NCBI RefSeq assembly: GCF_018320785.1
Contig: NC_054876.1
Coordinates: 22,280,212 to 22,344,211 of the forward strand
DNA: 64,000 bases
Reading direction: 5' to 3'
Source: Cheilinus undulatus
Taxonomy: Eukaryota; Chordata; Actinopteri; Labriformes; Labridae
The position numbers were made by a program, and so were the translations under genes. Position 1 is the stretch's first letter. Each line of letters starts with the position of its first letter. Of this stretch, positions 49,135-60,200 are shown one piece after another. Below the pieces are notes generated by a model. The model was not told where the DNA came from. It saw nothing but the letters and a program-made list of their open reading frames with translations, and searched no databases.

Positions 49135-52100
49135 GTAAGTAACAAACATGCTAACGTTATAATAATTTTCTTTGATGAACAATATGCTATATCAGTTATT
49201 TAGTTTTGGGTTGTGAATGTGTCGCAGCCATGGCTGTACAGCCTGGTGCCGTTTTTGATAACTTCAAAGATAGATTAAAATGATCGTCAGTTTGTCGATT
49301 GCTGCTGTGCGAACCTAGCTTGTGAATGAGTCAATTGGCATTTGTCTAATAAAGCCTCTTTTTCTGTCTTTGTGATTTAGTTTTATTATTCACTTTGCAT
49401 TTTGTATGTTGTTATTTTGTACCAGAAGCATGGGCGTTTATATTTTCTTTGGGAGGAGTTAATGAATCCTCCAAAGCTCATCATAGTCGTTTAATTTTGC
49501 AGTTTATTGTTAGATTTATGTGATGACAGATTGCACAACTTAAAAACACTTTTAAGTTGTTTGTAGAAAGTCGTAAAGGTAAGCAGCCTCATAAACAGGT
49601 TTAATCATGCTAAATTATTATTTCTGACATTGTTAATTTGGCAAGATCTTAGTCTGTTCGCTCTTTGCACATTTCTGTCATTTATTACTCGGAGCAAAAT
49701 TTTAAAATGTGGGCTGCACAATTTATTTATATGAAACTGCATTGTGGTTAAACTTAATATCTATAGCAGCATCTGCAATTGCTTCTGAGTAAATTTGTGC
49801 CAGAACAGCATTGTGAATGCAAGCTTGAGAGGCCCTGGATTACAAATCTTATTAATTTCTCTTTTTTTGTTTACAAGGTATAAGGAACCATGTTGATACA
49901 GTAACATAAAAATGTTTAATAGGTGGAAAGGAATATAAGACAAAATTGACCGTTTATCAAAATGTTTCTGCAAATTAGAAGTATGCTTTTTACCTCGCTG
50001 GGGCACCAATGTCGTCACATCCTTACTTTGATCATTTGTTTTGATAGCAGCCCTCAGGAATTTAAATATTTGTTCAGTTATCACAATACAGATTAGCCTT
50101 AAAGGGACCACTGTATTTTAAGACACACTGGCCTTCTTGAATCAACATTGATGTCTTTTATATGTATGTTGTATAAAGATGCACACCTAGTATGTGGTGA
50201 GCTTGATCAGACCTGGGAAAGTGTACCAGTGCCCAGTAAAAGCATAGGTGCTATTCCTGTACCGGACCCTTCCCATCCTGCTCTCTAGAGTGCATTAGCA
50301 TCAGACACACAGTCTTGCCAGTGATACCTAAAGATGCACCAAAGAGAAGTTGTCACAGCAGAGTCCATTCATGCTTCTGGCCATCAGTCAGCATCCAGGC
50401 CTCACAGGAGTATAGTTAGACAAGTAGGGCAAAGGACAGAAAGACTCTGACGTTGGTCCACATGCTCAGATACCAGGAACACCACGCTGTCTTGCTCAGC
50501 AAACTCATTGCCTCATGCATGAGTCTGAGTCTGCAGTTGTTCTCAGCCTTGCAGTCAGTGGATCAATGCATTACCCTGCCAAGGTAGATGAACTGCTCTA
50601 CAACTCCCATCTCACCATTCACAGACACAGATTCAATGAACTCTTGTGCTCCAGAATCCTCCAGTGGGCATCTCTGCTCACACCTTCTGGAAGTCACCGT
50701 AGGCTGCAAGCAACCCTCTATTGAATTCCTGAAAGTGAGGGCCCGAACTGCCAGGATGCAATCTACTGTAGACCTCTTAGGTGTAAAACCTGACTGTTCA
50801 GGCCAGTAGTATTAGAGCAGTGGATTACGGATCCTGTTCAGCAGTATCAGTGCAAGGACCTTGCCCACCACTGAGAGAAGTGTATTACCCCTGTTGAGGT
50901 TATACTCTTGCACATCACCCTTTCCCTTTCAGACTGGAACAACACTGCCTCTCTTCCAGTCAGTAGGGATGGTGCCCGTCCTCCATACGGAGCAGATGAA
51001 AGCAAGCAACCACCAACCAATAAAGTCAACATCTCTTAATCTTAACATCATCTTAATGTGTAGGATTCCTTTTAAGGTCAAATGGATCTAGTTTAATTGA
51101 TTGACAGCTACAATATCAGATGCAAGGTCTTTGAATTTGTTTCAGCAGAGGTTCCCTGTTTTTTGGGAGGGAATAAAGAATAAAAGTTACCCAAAGAGTT
51201 GACATAAATGTGTATCTTTATAAATCATAGCTTAATACTCTCTGTTTCCTAATTGTCCACAGGTATGGGCTGATCTTGCCTCAGAAGAAAGGAGCATCAA
51301 AGTCTGGAGTGCTCCAAAAACCATCTGTGTTTGGGGATGATTCAGATGATGAGGTGAGTAAACCTTTGCAATTTTGATTTTTAAATCACCCTTCAGTGTT
51401 ACTGTATTTTATTCATGATTTTTCATTGTAATGGAAATAAAAATAAAAAGTTTGGTTTGAGAAATCTAAACACTTCTATCATTTTGAGCTAGTACCTTGT
51501 CACAGCTGTGTCCTTAAAGAATATTAACAAATGTGTTTTTTTTCTCAGACATCTGTTGGGGAGAGTCTGCAGAGAGAAGCTGTTAAAAAGAAGATGATGA
51601 AGCAGGTGAGAGAAATAACAGAAAAAAACGTTTTTTTATAAACTGAGTCCACTTAATGATATTTACAGTTCTACCTATTTAAATCAAACATTGATTGATC
51701 AGACATTTACTGTTCTCTGGTCCATGTTTGTCTCTTTCCCTAAAGACACGTTTGGAGATGCAGAAAGCCCTGGAAGAGGACAGCACTGTTTATGATTACG
51801 ATGCTGTGTATGATGACATCCAAAAGCAGAGACTTGAGAGCAATAAGAAACTTCTACATGGTGCTGACAAAAGGGTAATCTTACTGTCCTTTCTGTTATT
51901 GTATTTGTCACCATGGTATCTTGTTGCCTAATGGTTAGCCAAACTAAATCTAAACAGTCTTGTTTCTTTCTTTTTGTTACAGCCAAAATATATCCACCAG
52001 TTGATGAAAGCTGTTGAAGATCGGAAGAAAGAACAGGAACGGAGGGAAGAGAGGAAGATTCAGAAGGAAAGGGAGGCAGAGGGAGAGCAGTTTGCAGATA

Positions 52101-55100
52101 AAGAGGCTTATGTTACTTCGGCCTACAGACAGAAACTGGAGGAGCAGAAGGAGGAGCTGGAGAGAGAGAAGAGAGAGGCAGCCATGGAAGGTTAGACCGA
52201 TACTTTATGGGTGCACTCACATTAGGCCATCCTTACCATGCCGTATTCTAACCATGCTGAAGCCCATTTAACCCCCTCCCCTGTCCCCCCCCTGGCCCGC
52301 ACTCACACTACTCAACGTATCCAGGCCTGGGCACGGATACGTCACAAGCCGACGTCATTACACGAAGCATCCACTGTTGATGACTCAGTATGCTTAAGTG
52401 TTGTTTTTTAGGCTGTAAAATAGTTACAGATTTATACAATATCTGATCTGACACCAGAATCATTTCCCCTGACCTGGAATCAGCTACATTAACTATACAG
52501 AGCCCAGTGAGGAGAGAGAGAGAAAAAGCGGTTCATAGCAGAGAGTTAAGTTTTTTTTACCGCGACGAGAGCAATTTTAACCATCTGATGAGAGCTGGAG
52601 GTGAAAACGCCTCAGGATTAATAAATGATGCTCCGTTCAAACATCAGCGATCAAGATCCCACTTTCACTTCTTGGTGACATGAAATAGACTTAGAGGTAA
52701 GTTATTTCAGTGGATGATAGTTTGGCATTATAATTTTTTAATAAGAGAGGTTAAATCAGCTGTGTGATTAACCCCGGCACACACTTGTCCGCACATTTGG
52801 TACTCTCCTTTGCGCACATAGGATGAAAGGTGTTTGTTATCCTGTGAGCTGCTGTTTGTGATTAAATCAAGGGAAGAGCTTTATTTTACAAACCAAAAAT
52901 CCTCTTACAGTCATTAAAGCCTGACTTTGCCAGAAACTGGTCAGAAATGTGGACTGGACTGGGATCCTGCTGTCTCTAGCATGCAGATGCTGCCAGGTGG
53001 GCTCTCTGAGGCGGGTCCTCTTGTTGTTACTTCACGCTACGTCACATTCCTGCACATGTGCTCCTTCATTTGCGTCCGTGCCGTGCCAAGGCCCTCCTCG
53101 TCCATCCGTGCTGGGGCCGCGAAGCGTGCCGCGCCGAAGCATGGAACGATTGCACTCACACTGGCCAAACATACCAGACTTTAGGCTGAAACAGGCCCAG
53201 GCACAGTACGGATAACCTAGTGTGAGTAAGCCCTTAGACTACTTTTAGGATGCTGACAAATAAGTGCTATTGCTCGTGATATTTTGAGACTTTTAAATCA
53301 GTATGATACCTTCATCGTGTTTTCAGCAAATTTTTGCTGTTTGACCCTGACCCCTAATTGTTCCATCTAGGTGTGAATTTGACTTAATGAAATCTCAATC
53401 AGACTAATGTGCACATGTATTTTGTCAGTCCAGTTTTAGCAAAAGGGGGTCTGGCTGCAGGACGTGCATTCCTGATGGCCACTTTCATAGACTGTTCATC
53501 TGAGACACCATATTTCTCAGAAAGGAAATGCTGTAATTTGCAGGTACAAGGTATTCCCAGTTTAGATTAAAAAAAAATCAACTTAATTCATAAAGTCTTG
53601 TAGTAAAATTCATGAAATACCCACATAGCAAAAATATTAAACACTAAGAAAAATTTCAGAACATTTAGAAAAAAGGTTGGGGCTCCAATCAGGGATTAAA
53701 ATTATGTATAGACCTGTTTTAGAAGTAGTTACACAAACGATGGCTTGCTTTAGCTTGGGTGGCTTTGGATAAAGCTATCATAGCTCGCTAGCTACGTAAT
53801 CACTTTTACTACATAAGCCAATGTAGTTAAGTCAGCTGTAACACTGTGAGCTTTAGCAACAAAAGCTCAAGCTAATGTAGTTTATTTATTTTTATTTATT
53901 AAGTTTATTTGATAGGGACAATGCAAATTACATAGTGCAACTTTAGCCTGTTACAAACATCTCCATCTCCTGTCCCTAGTTATGCTTTTAGTTAAAGCTG
54001 ACATAGCTAAGTAGCTTGTATAGCTGCTTTGTGTGCATAGCTTTAAGTAAGTTAGCTATGTAGGAACATAAGTTACGTAAGCTTTATAAAACATTAGCTA
54101 AGGCTACAAGGGTATGTAGACAATGTACCTACATAGCTGCTTTGTGAGCTAAACTTTAGCTCCGTTAGCTTCATAGCTCAATTAGCTACATAGCCCTGTT
54201 ATCTAAAGCTAAGTTAGCCTTAGCAACATGAGCTTTGGCAAATGTATCTAAAGCCATCTTAGCTACACAGATAATGTAGATATGTAGCTTATGTAGCTGT
54301 TTGTGATCTTAGCTAGCTCTATATGCTACATAGCTTCATTTTCTGCTGAGCTTACAGAGCTGGTTTGTGAGCTTAGCTTTGGCTACATTAGCTATGTAGC
54401 TCCGTTATTTATTGCCAATTTAGCCTTAGCTATGTGAGCTTTAGCAAACGTTGCTAAAGCCAACTTAGTTATGCAGATAATGTAGATTTGTATCTTACGT
54501 AGCTGCTTTGTAAGCTTAGCTTTAGCTACATAGATTACGCAGCTAATGGAGCTATTTAAGCTATGCTGGCTGCATTTTCTTTTCCTGTCAGCAGACTGTT
54601 TACTCAGGTTATTAATGTTTCAAAATCTGGTTTTGCAGGTCAGGCTTTTTACTTTTAACTTTTGGTATCCTAACCCTTACTTTAATCCTAACCCTAACCC
54701 TAAACAGAAGTTTAATCAGATATTATATAATCAGATTTTATTTTGAAAGTTTTAGTGTGTATTTCCTATCTGTGATATACAGTGCCTCAGATGAATGGTA
54801 ATGAGAGTGGCCGTCAGAGATGAACGGCTGCAGTCAGACTGTGTTGGTTTTAGCTGGACTAAGCATAACAACTCCCCATTTTTAATATCACATGTGTGCA
54901 CTGTGTCATCCTGAAACAATCCAAATATTTAAGAAATAGCTTAATGATTATATTTATATGTAATATTTTTGGAAGCACAGTATGCTCAAGAAACTAATAT
55001 TGATTCTAGTTATATTGTCAGGTAATTTTTTTGAATTTCTTTGTAGAAGTGTCTCTGTTCTTAGACCACAAAAAATGCTTGGAAGAGATAACCAAAGTCT

Positions 55101-56163
55101 TTGTGTGTTTCTTCCAAAAATGTATTGATTTCTCTGAATTGTCTTCGCTTAGCTGCTTTGGACGTGAAGAAACAAAAGGACCTGAGTGGTTTCTACCGGC
55201 ACCTGCTGAATCAGACTGTAGGAGAGGAGGAAATACCAGATCGCTCTAAAATCAAGTCAGTCAAACCTCAGTATTCCTTGATCATCAATAAGCACAACAA
55301 ACACATTGTAAAAGATGGTCCTAAACCCTTTTTTTGTTAAACTGTTCTCCATCTTCCACAGAACTGAAACCTCTAGAGAGACAGAGAGGACATCATCTGT
55401 CTCCTCACCAACTTTCCAAGATAAAATCCCAAGTTCATGCAGTGACAATGAGGAGGGACAGGAACAGAAGTCCGGCTTTAGCAAGCCTGGGTTTGGCTCA
55501 GCACACTCGAAACGCCAGTACCGACAGAGGTCGCCTTCATCAGGAAGTGGAGAGGACAGGGAGAAAGAAAGGGAGAAAGAAAGACACAAGAAGAGTCACA
55601 GAGACAGAGAAGACAGAGACAGAGGAAGAGACAGAGACCGGGACAGAGACAGAGACAGAGACCGAGACAGAGACAGAGATAGAGACCGAAACAGGGAAAG
55701 GGAGAGGGATGAAAGACATGGAGGAAGAAGAGATGACAGAGATCGAAGAAAAGACAGGGACAGGGACCGAGACAGAGAAAATGATAGACACAGAAGCAAG
55801 GGAGATTCAACAAAGGAAGACCGGCAGGGGAGGAGGGAGAGAAGTCCTAAAGAAAGAGAGAGGGATAAGAATGGAGAGCGAGAGAAGAGGAGGAATCCAG
55901 ACGAGGACAAACGGAAGGACAAAGATCGGGAAGAAGAAAAGGAGAGGAGAAAGGAATTGAAGAAGGAAGAGAAGGATCCAGAAAAGAAGGAAGAAGTCCC
56001 CAATGAAAAAGAGGAGGAACAAACGCAGGAAGGGGAGGAAAAGGTGAACAAGTTTGCAAAACGCAGCACAGATCAGACTGTGAGTTCGGCCAGAGAGAGA
56101 TACATGGCTCGACAGATGGCACGCTCAGCCTGTAAGACTTATATAGAGAAAGAGGAGGACTGA
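49115..56163 (+). CDS. NSRP1: Nuclear speckle splicing regulatory protein 1, complete gene
   Basis: NSRP1 (CCDC55) is an SR-like nuclear speckle protein that mediates alternative splice-site choice. Seven exons (49115-49134, 51263-51353, 51549-51605, 51746-51874, 51983-52190, 55153-55255, 55362-56163) join to 1410 nt: 469 residues (human 558). The start MAAPAKQYGLILPQKK, then VLQKPSVFGDDSDDE, EDSTVYDYDAVYDDI and PKYIHQLMKAVE match the conserved N-terminal region. A Glu/Lys/Arg coiled coil covers about 100-170, followed by QKDLSGFYRHLLNQTVGEEE. The C-terminal half is an RS/RD-like low-complexity domain with an uninterrupted Arg-Asp run near 294-311. The last block, FAKRSTDQTVSSARERYMAR..KTYIEKEED, is the family's C-terminal signature. 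The ATG overlaps a YY1-type AAGATGGCGGC. It runs divergent from SSH2 and convergent with the calpain gene. Confidence 0.95.
49135..51262 (+). other. NSRP1 intron 1
   Basis: Contains a reversed LINE reverse-transcriptase fragment at 50.15-51.02 kb. The first kilobase is AT-rich without recognised features. In human the miR-423 hairpin lies in this intron; I could not find its mature sequence here. Confidence 0.6.
50150..51020 (-). pseudogene. Non-LTR retrotransposon RT fragment, reversed
   Basis: The minus strand reads RTGTIPTDWKRGSVVPV and KGKGD, then LLSVVGKVLALILLNRIRNP, EQSGFTPKRSTVDCIL, then after an internal deletion RCPLEDSGAQ and VVEQFIYLGRVMH. These are reverse-transcriptase and following blocks of the APE-type LINE class seen at 17.1 kb. 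It carries several stops, shifts and deletions. Confidence 0.8.
51263..51353 (+). CDS. NSRP1: NSRP1 exon 2
   Basis: Codes YGLILPQKKGASKSGVLQKP then SVFGDDSDDE; CCACAG acceptor and GTGAGT donor. Confidence 0.94.
51549..51605 (+). CDS. NSRP1: NSRP1 exon 3
   Basis: Codes TSVGESLQREAVKKKMMKQ, equal to the SVSESLQREAAKKQAMKQ block of the human protein; phase 0 at both ends, so skipping would keep frame. Confidence 0.93.
51746..51874 (+). CDS. NSRP1: NSRP1 exon 4
   Basis: Codes TRLEMQKALEEDSTVYDYDA and on to LLHGADKR; phase 0 at both ends. Confidence 0.94.
51983..52190 (+). CDS. NSRP1: NSRP1 exon 5 (coiled coil)
   Basis: Codes PKYIHQLMKAVEDRKKEQER, the Glu/Arg/Lys-rich helix, DKEAYVTSAYRQKLEEQ and EKREAAME. 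The donor GTTAGA is weak, and a transposon begins about a dozen bases downstream. Confidence 0.93.
52203..53237. mobile_element. DNA transposon with GGGNNNACTCACANTAGG ends
   Basis: The left end GGGTGCACTCACATTAGGCC and the right end (reversed) GGGCTTACTCACACTAGG match closely. TA-rich flanks (TTTA and TTAG) would fit a TWA target such as PIF/Harbinger uses, but the class is not certain. The body has GTACGGATA/GTATCCAGG words and CpG-rich stretches. No transposase was recognised. About 1.03 kb. Confidence 0.65.
53446..54840 (+). mobile_element. AGCT-core repeat element, copy 3 (most complete)
   Basis: The left end GGTCTGGCTGCAGGACG and the right end GAACGGCTGCAGTCAGAC are inverted. The left arm contains TCATCTGAGACACC, the core (53.75-54.55 kb) is packed with TAGCTA, AAGCTAA and GTAGCT words, and the right arm contains TTTTGCAGGTCAGG, ACTTTTAACTTTTGG, a CCTAACCCTAACCCTAA stretch and TTTGAAAGTTTTAGTGTG. 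Both arms are shared with other copies. It lies in NSRP1 intron 5. No ORF. Confidence 0.75.
55153..55255 (+). CDS. NSRP1: NSRP1 exon 6
   Basis: Codes ALDVKKQKDLSGFYRHLLNQ and TVGEEEIPDRSKIK. The donor is GTCAGT, and the following intron is only 106 nt. Confidence 0.92.
55256..55361 (+). other. NSRP1 intron 6, short and readable
   Basis: A 106-nt intron. If retained, translation continues past exon 6 (SVKPQYSLIINKHNK...) and stops at 55340, which would give a product without the RS/RD half. Confidence 0.6.
55362..56163 (+). CDS. NSRP1: NSRP1 terminal exon 7 (RS/RD domain)
   Basis: Opens TETSRETERTSSVSSP, passes through an RDRDRD run coded by GACAGA hexamers, long E/K/R-rich stretches, and ends ARQMARSACKTYIEKEED before TGA at 56161. 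The overlapping long frames on both strands are by-products of the purine bias. Confidence 0.95.
55600..55690 (+). repeat. GACAGA hexamer array coding Arg-Asp repeats
   Basis: Imperfect (GACAGA)n with some CGG/CGA variants inside NSRP1 exon 7. Translated as alternating Arg and Asp. Confidence 0.85.
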
Positions 56164-56990
56164 GAGCTCTGCTTTCTTTAAATGTGAATAAGGTTATTTT
56201 CCCCTCCAACAAATCAAATTAAAAGATCAAATCCAACAATGAAAAGTATGCTTCTTATGTCAGTTCCTTTTGTCTTCCCTCACTTGTAACCAAAGCCCTT
56301 TATCTCTCATCTTTCTGTGAGTTCAGCTGGGAAATGTAGTTTTTATAAAAACTCACCAAAATGATTAATTAGCAGATTTGTTATGTACTTTCTCAGCCCT
56401 GAGTTAATTCACATTTGGTACTTGGATGTTTTTACAGCCTTAGAGAGCTGGGTGGGGAATTAACACATAGAATACAGCAACAATGACACCATGGTGTATC
56501 TGTACGGCGTGCTAGTTTGTTTTTTTTCCTTTGTAGTTATGGACAACAAGAGTGAAATAAGCCATTTCAGACTCTCACTGTACAGGCAATACTCTTTTCA
56601 TTTGGTTGTTGAATTTTGTGTGTTTTTTATTAAAGTTGTTGGAAAAAGAAAAAAATCAATCCTTTCACCACTGGAGCATCTGTATGCTGTATTGGATTCA
56701 ATCAGCAGAGTGTACTCATGACCTTTAAGGATTTTATTTTGGACTGGAAGAGGTTGATTTTTGATTTACAACCAAAAAGTGAGCCCTGACAAATAAATGA
56801 GTTTTGACAGAAGCCTCTTGAACTTTCAAACAAAGAAATTTGTTCCCATATGACCCTATATCTCACTGCTTAATCTGACAGATGTATCAGTGTTGGACCA
56901 TGTGTCAGCTGCTGATGTTCTGTTTGAGTTTGTCTTTCTTCCATTCTTTACAGCTATGGGTTAAATAAATTAACACTGAAATTTTCCCTC
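56164..56990 (+). other. NSRP1: NSRP1 3' untranslated region
   Basis: Follows the TGA. AATAAA words occur at about 56792 and 56964; the second is followed by T- and GT-rich sequence (56985-57020), making it the better poly(A) signal. The true end was not determined. Confidence 0.5.
56964..56969 (+). terminator. Candidate NSRP1 poly(A) signal
   Basis: AATAAA in GGTTAAATAAATTAAC with a downstream GT/T-rich element. Confidence 0.4.
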
Positions 56991-57078
56991 TGTTCCTTTT
57001 TTCTTTGTTGTGAAGTGTGATGTTATTAAATGTAAAAAGAAAACAACACTTCTGCTTACATTTGAGACAGTAACAGCG

Positions 57079-57084
57079 TTTATT
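57079..57084 (-). terminator. Candidate calpain poly(A) signal
   Basis: The minus strand reads AATAAA (TTTATT on plus) about 150 bases after the calpain stop. The two convergent genes then end roughly 100 bases apart. Confidence 0.5.
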
Positions 57085-57231
57085 TCACCAGGTATTATTT
57101 GATCACAAACGTGTTACAGGCTTCGCTTTACTGGTTGTACACAGGAAGAGCTCAGGTTTGTTTGAAGCAGCATTTGATTGGTTGTAGGACTCTTCTCTGT
57201 GGGTCTCCTGTGCTCCTGTTTCAGTTGTACT

Positions 57232-57258
57232 CTAGTTGTACATGATGTTGCTGGACCA
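57232..57258 (-). CDS. Calpain terminal exon
   Basis: Codes WSSNIMYN and TAG, after a GTTTCAG acceptor. Its length equals the WLQLTMYA terminus of classical calpains. Confidence 0.82.
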   Translation of the reverse strand, partial: WSSNIMYN

Positions 57259-60200
57259 CTGAAACAAAAGGGAAGCAGTGTTGTCAGCATCATTAACATT
57301 CTGCACAGACTGAAGTTGTTGAATGTAAATGTTTTACTGAAGCATATTTCATTTTCATTAAAACCATGATTTATTCTACAATGAAACTCTTGAAAGCTCT
57401 GTGAGGAATTCTTAGTTCATGTCAATTTTGGCACCCCCTTGTGGACAAAGTGGACCTTTGCTGCTCCTGACTCATACATGCATACAAAGTTTCTTTTTAA
57501 ATAAAATGCATTTTGGGGCTTTTATGCCTTTATGTATAGAGGAGGACAGTGGAGAGAGTCAGAAACAGGGAACAGAGAATGGGGGAGTGACATGCAGATA
57601 AGGAGCTGCAGGCTGGACTTAGACCTGGACGACCCACGTACATGGGGTAAGACCTAACTGCTAGGCCATCTGATCCCCTACCAAGTGTCCTCTGACTAAA
57701 TAACTCCATCCTGCTTTCTTTAAACTGTCAAATTTGTGATGTCAAATGTAAAAAAATGCATTTTTTGGCAAACTGTTAATTTGCTAAAGCCTTCTTAAAG
57801 GGTCTGCTTTTGCAGTGGCTCAACTCTGCCTGAACTGTTCAGATGTAGCATCGCAAAATTATGACACACAAAAGGTGTAGTATATTTTGGAGCTCTTCTC
57901 CCATTATGGACTCCCTCACACTCATTTTTAAAATAACCTTCAGGTTAGGCATTTGATTATAACTGAATATAATAACCACCTACAACTACAAGAGGTGTTA
58001 ACTTTGGATAAACTTGTGCATGATAAACAGGGAACTAAAGGTTTTATATCTCATACTGTGTTTACTGCATATAATTTTTATACTTGTGCGACATGATACA
58101 TCATAAAATGAAATATTTAAAGGAAAGTAAACTCACTTCATCCCAGGTCAGGTGGATGACTCCATCAGAGGATTTGTCCTTAAAGATATCTGTGAAGAAA
58201 ACAAAATCACAGTGTGAAATTCAACAGTAACATGAAAAACAGTCTTTACAGTTGGAGTTTTCTGTAAACGCGAGTGAGTGATGAAATGGATCATGAACAC
58301 ATATGTGAGCCTAAAATCTGACTGGTCACCCTGGCACTGCCTTAAAATCCTAAACAAGGATTTGCCTTGTTAGAGTGGTGTCTTCTGTTGAATCAGCTGT
58401 TTTGGCTGTGTTGCATGGAGCTAGAGGTCCTTTTTAACACATCAGTTTGGTTAACTTCTTTTGTTTGAGCTTTAATTTGTGACTTTGGACATTAATCTCT
58501 TTTAGAGTCTGATGTACAGTACAAGTGGATACTCTTGACACACTTTTGACAAATGCGAATATTAAATGCATAAAAATATTGTGCATAGTTGATTTTGCTC
58601 TTAAGTAGTTTTGTCAGAGGCCTTAAGCACCAAGGGCCCTAAAGTTATACGTAGGAATGCATCAGAAATACGTATACATGTAAAATTGCCTTAAGTGATT
58701 AAAATATGAATTTTACATATAAATAAGGGGACAGTATTGACCATTTTCTTTAATTTCACCTTGCCCAAAGACATGTTTTGAATTACAATGTAGTTAGTTT
58801 GAGTAATGATGATGACAAGGTGATGAGAAATAACTATTGGGTATTCAAGTATCTACATTTCAGATTTGGGTATATCTTGTAGTTTTTTGGCTTTGTTTAA
58901 TGAAAAAAGATGCTTCAAAATAATTTGTTCACTAGCTGATTGCTTTTGGCAAAATAGGGAAGGGCCTGGGGACAACAAATGGCTAAAACTGTCCCTGCAT
59001 CTGTGTGATTGCTTTACTGTGCTTGGAGTCACAGTGGAGTTCACTTGTGTTTGTGCAGACACACTTCATACCACTCTGTTTAAATCTGTGCCCCACTAAA
59101 ACACAAATTCTCTAACCTGACACACCAGATGGATTTGTTTCACACATCCATATGGTAAACCACTCATACACAGCGTTTGGGAGAGGGCAGAGCCTTTGAA
59201 AAAAAAAAACTCGGAGGGTGATTGGATGAATGTTCTGTCTGTCACATCTTTACGGGCCAATCAGAGCAAAAAAACACGTGGTGTAGCCGCTACCGAAGAT
59301 TAAATCTATAGAGAACTGCATAACGCGAACCATGGCGACTGTAGACATGTCAGTACACAACTTTGGTTGTGTTTGAAAAGAAAACAACACAGTGCTGTTT
59401 TTTGTTCTTCTTTTAACAAAGAAATGTCAAGTTCTGAAAAAACTGATGCTTTAGCTAACCTGACACGTCAGATGGATGTGTTTCACATATCCATCTGGGA
59501 AAGCTTCAATAGGAAATGTTTGAGAAAAGGCAGAGGCTTTGAAAAAAACTCAGAGTATGATTGGATGAACGTTCTGTCTGTCACATCTTTACGGGCCAAT
59601 CAGAGCAATAAAAAATGTGATGTAGCTGCTATCAAGCTGTGCATGCGCAGCTACGGGCATATCCATTTGCTTTGCAAGGTTACGCTTTAGCAGCATCCAC
59701 GCTAATGTCTTCTGCCATATCTGCACCGGCCTCTTGTTGCTCCTTGCATACGGAGCTTTGCAAGATGGATTTGCTGGTGAGAAACATGGAAACCGGCATA
59801 TCCATCTGCTTTGCAAGGTTATGGATTCTCCAGAAACACACATGAATTTGAATTTTCCCTCACAAAAATGCAAGGAAATTCAAACTGTAAGTTTTGAACT
59901 TGATATGGTCGGTTAGATGTCACTCACTTGACGTCTTTTCCAGGCGCATCATAATAGTGATGAAGCTCTCCAGGTTGGTGGAGGAGTAGCCAGAATAGCG
60001 ATAAACGTACAGCTTAACCATCATGTCATTGGTGTCCAAACCTAGAACAAACAGCAAAAGTGTTGCAGATAGTGTTATAGACATCAAGCATGTTACGCTT
60101 TATTTTATAACATTTTATTGTGAAATCTTCATTGATAAGTTGTGTTACCTGCAGCCTGGATTGCCTTCTGGACCTCGTAGTCGGACAGGGTTCCGTTGTC

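Larger units (their letters stand above)
52191..55152 (+). other. NSRP1 intron 5, filled by two transposons
   Basis: About 2.4 of 3.0 kb is mobile: an element with inverted ends at 52.2-53.2 kb and AGCT-core copy 3 at 53.45-54.84 kb. The last 300 bases before exon 6 show nothing. Confidence 0.6.

Noticed and set aside
49135-51262. Possible miR-423 hairpin in NSRP1 intron 1, as in mammals
   Set aside because: I looked for TGAGGGGCAGAGAG and AGCTCGGTCTGAGG in both strands and did not find them; a homology search would be decisive.
54680-54710. CCTAACCCTAACCCTAA as an interstitial telomere
   Set aside because: Only about two and a half units, within a transposon arm whose other copies have CCCTAACTGG or CCTTAGCC; a chance expansion.
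55540-56069. Long open frames on the opposite strand and other frames over NSRP1 exon 7
   Set aside because: They are mirror products of the purine-rich RS/RD repeat (Ser/Leu or Thr/Glu repeats) and have no independent support.
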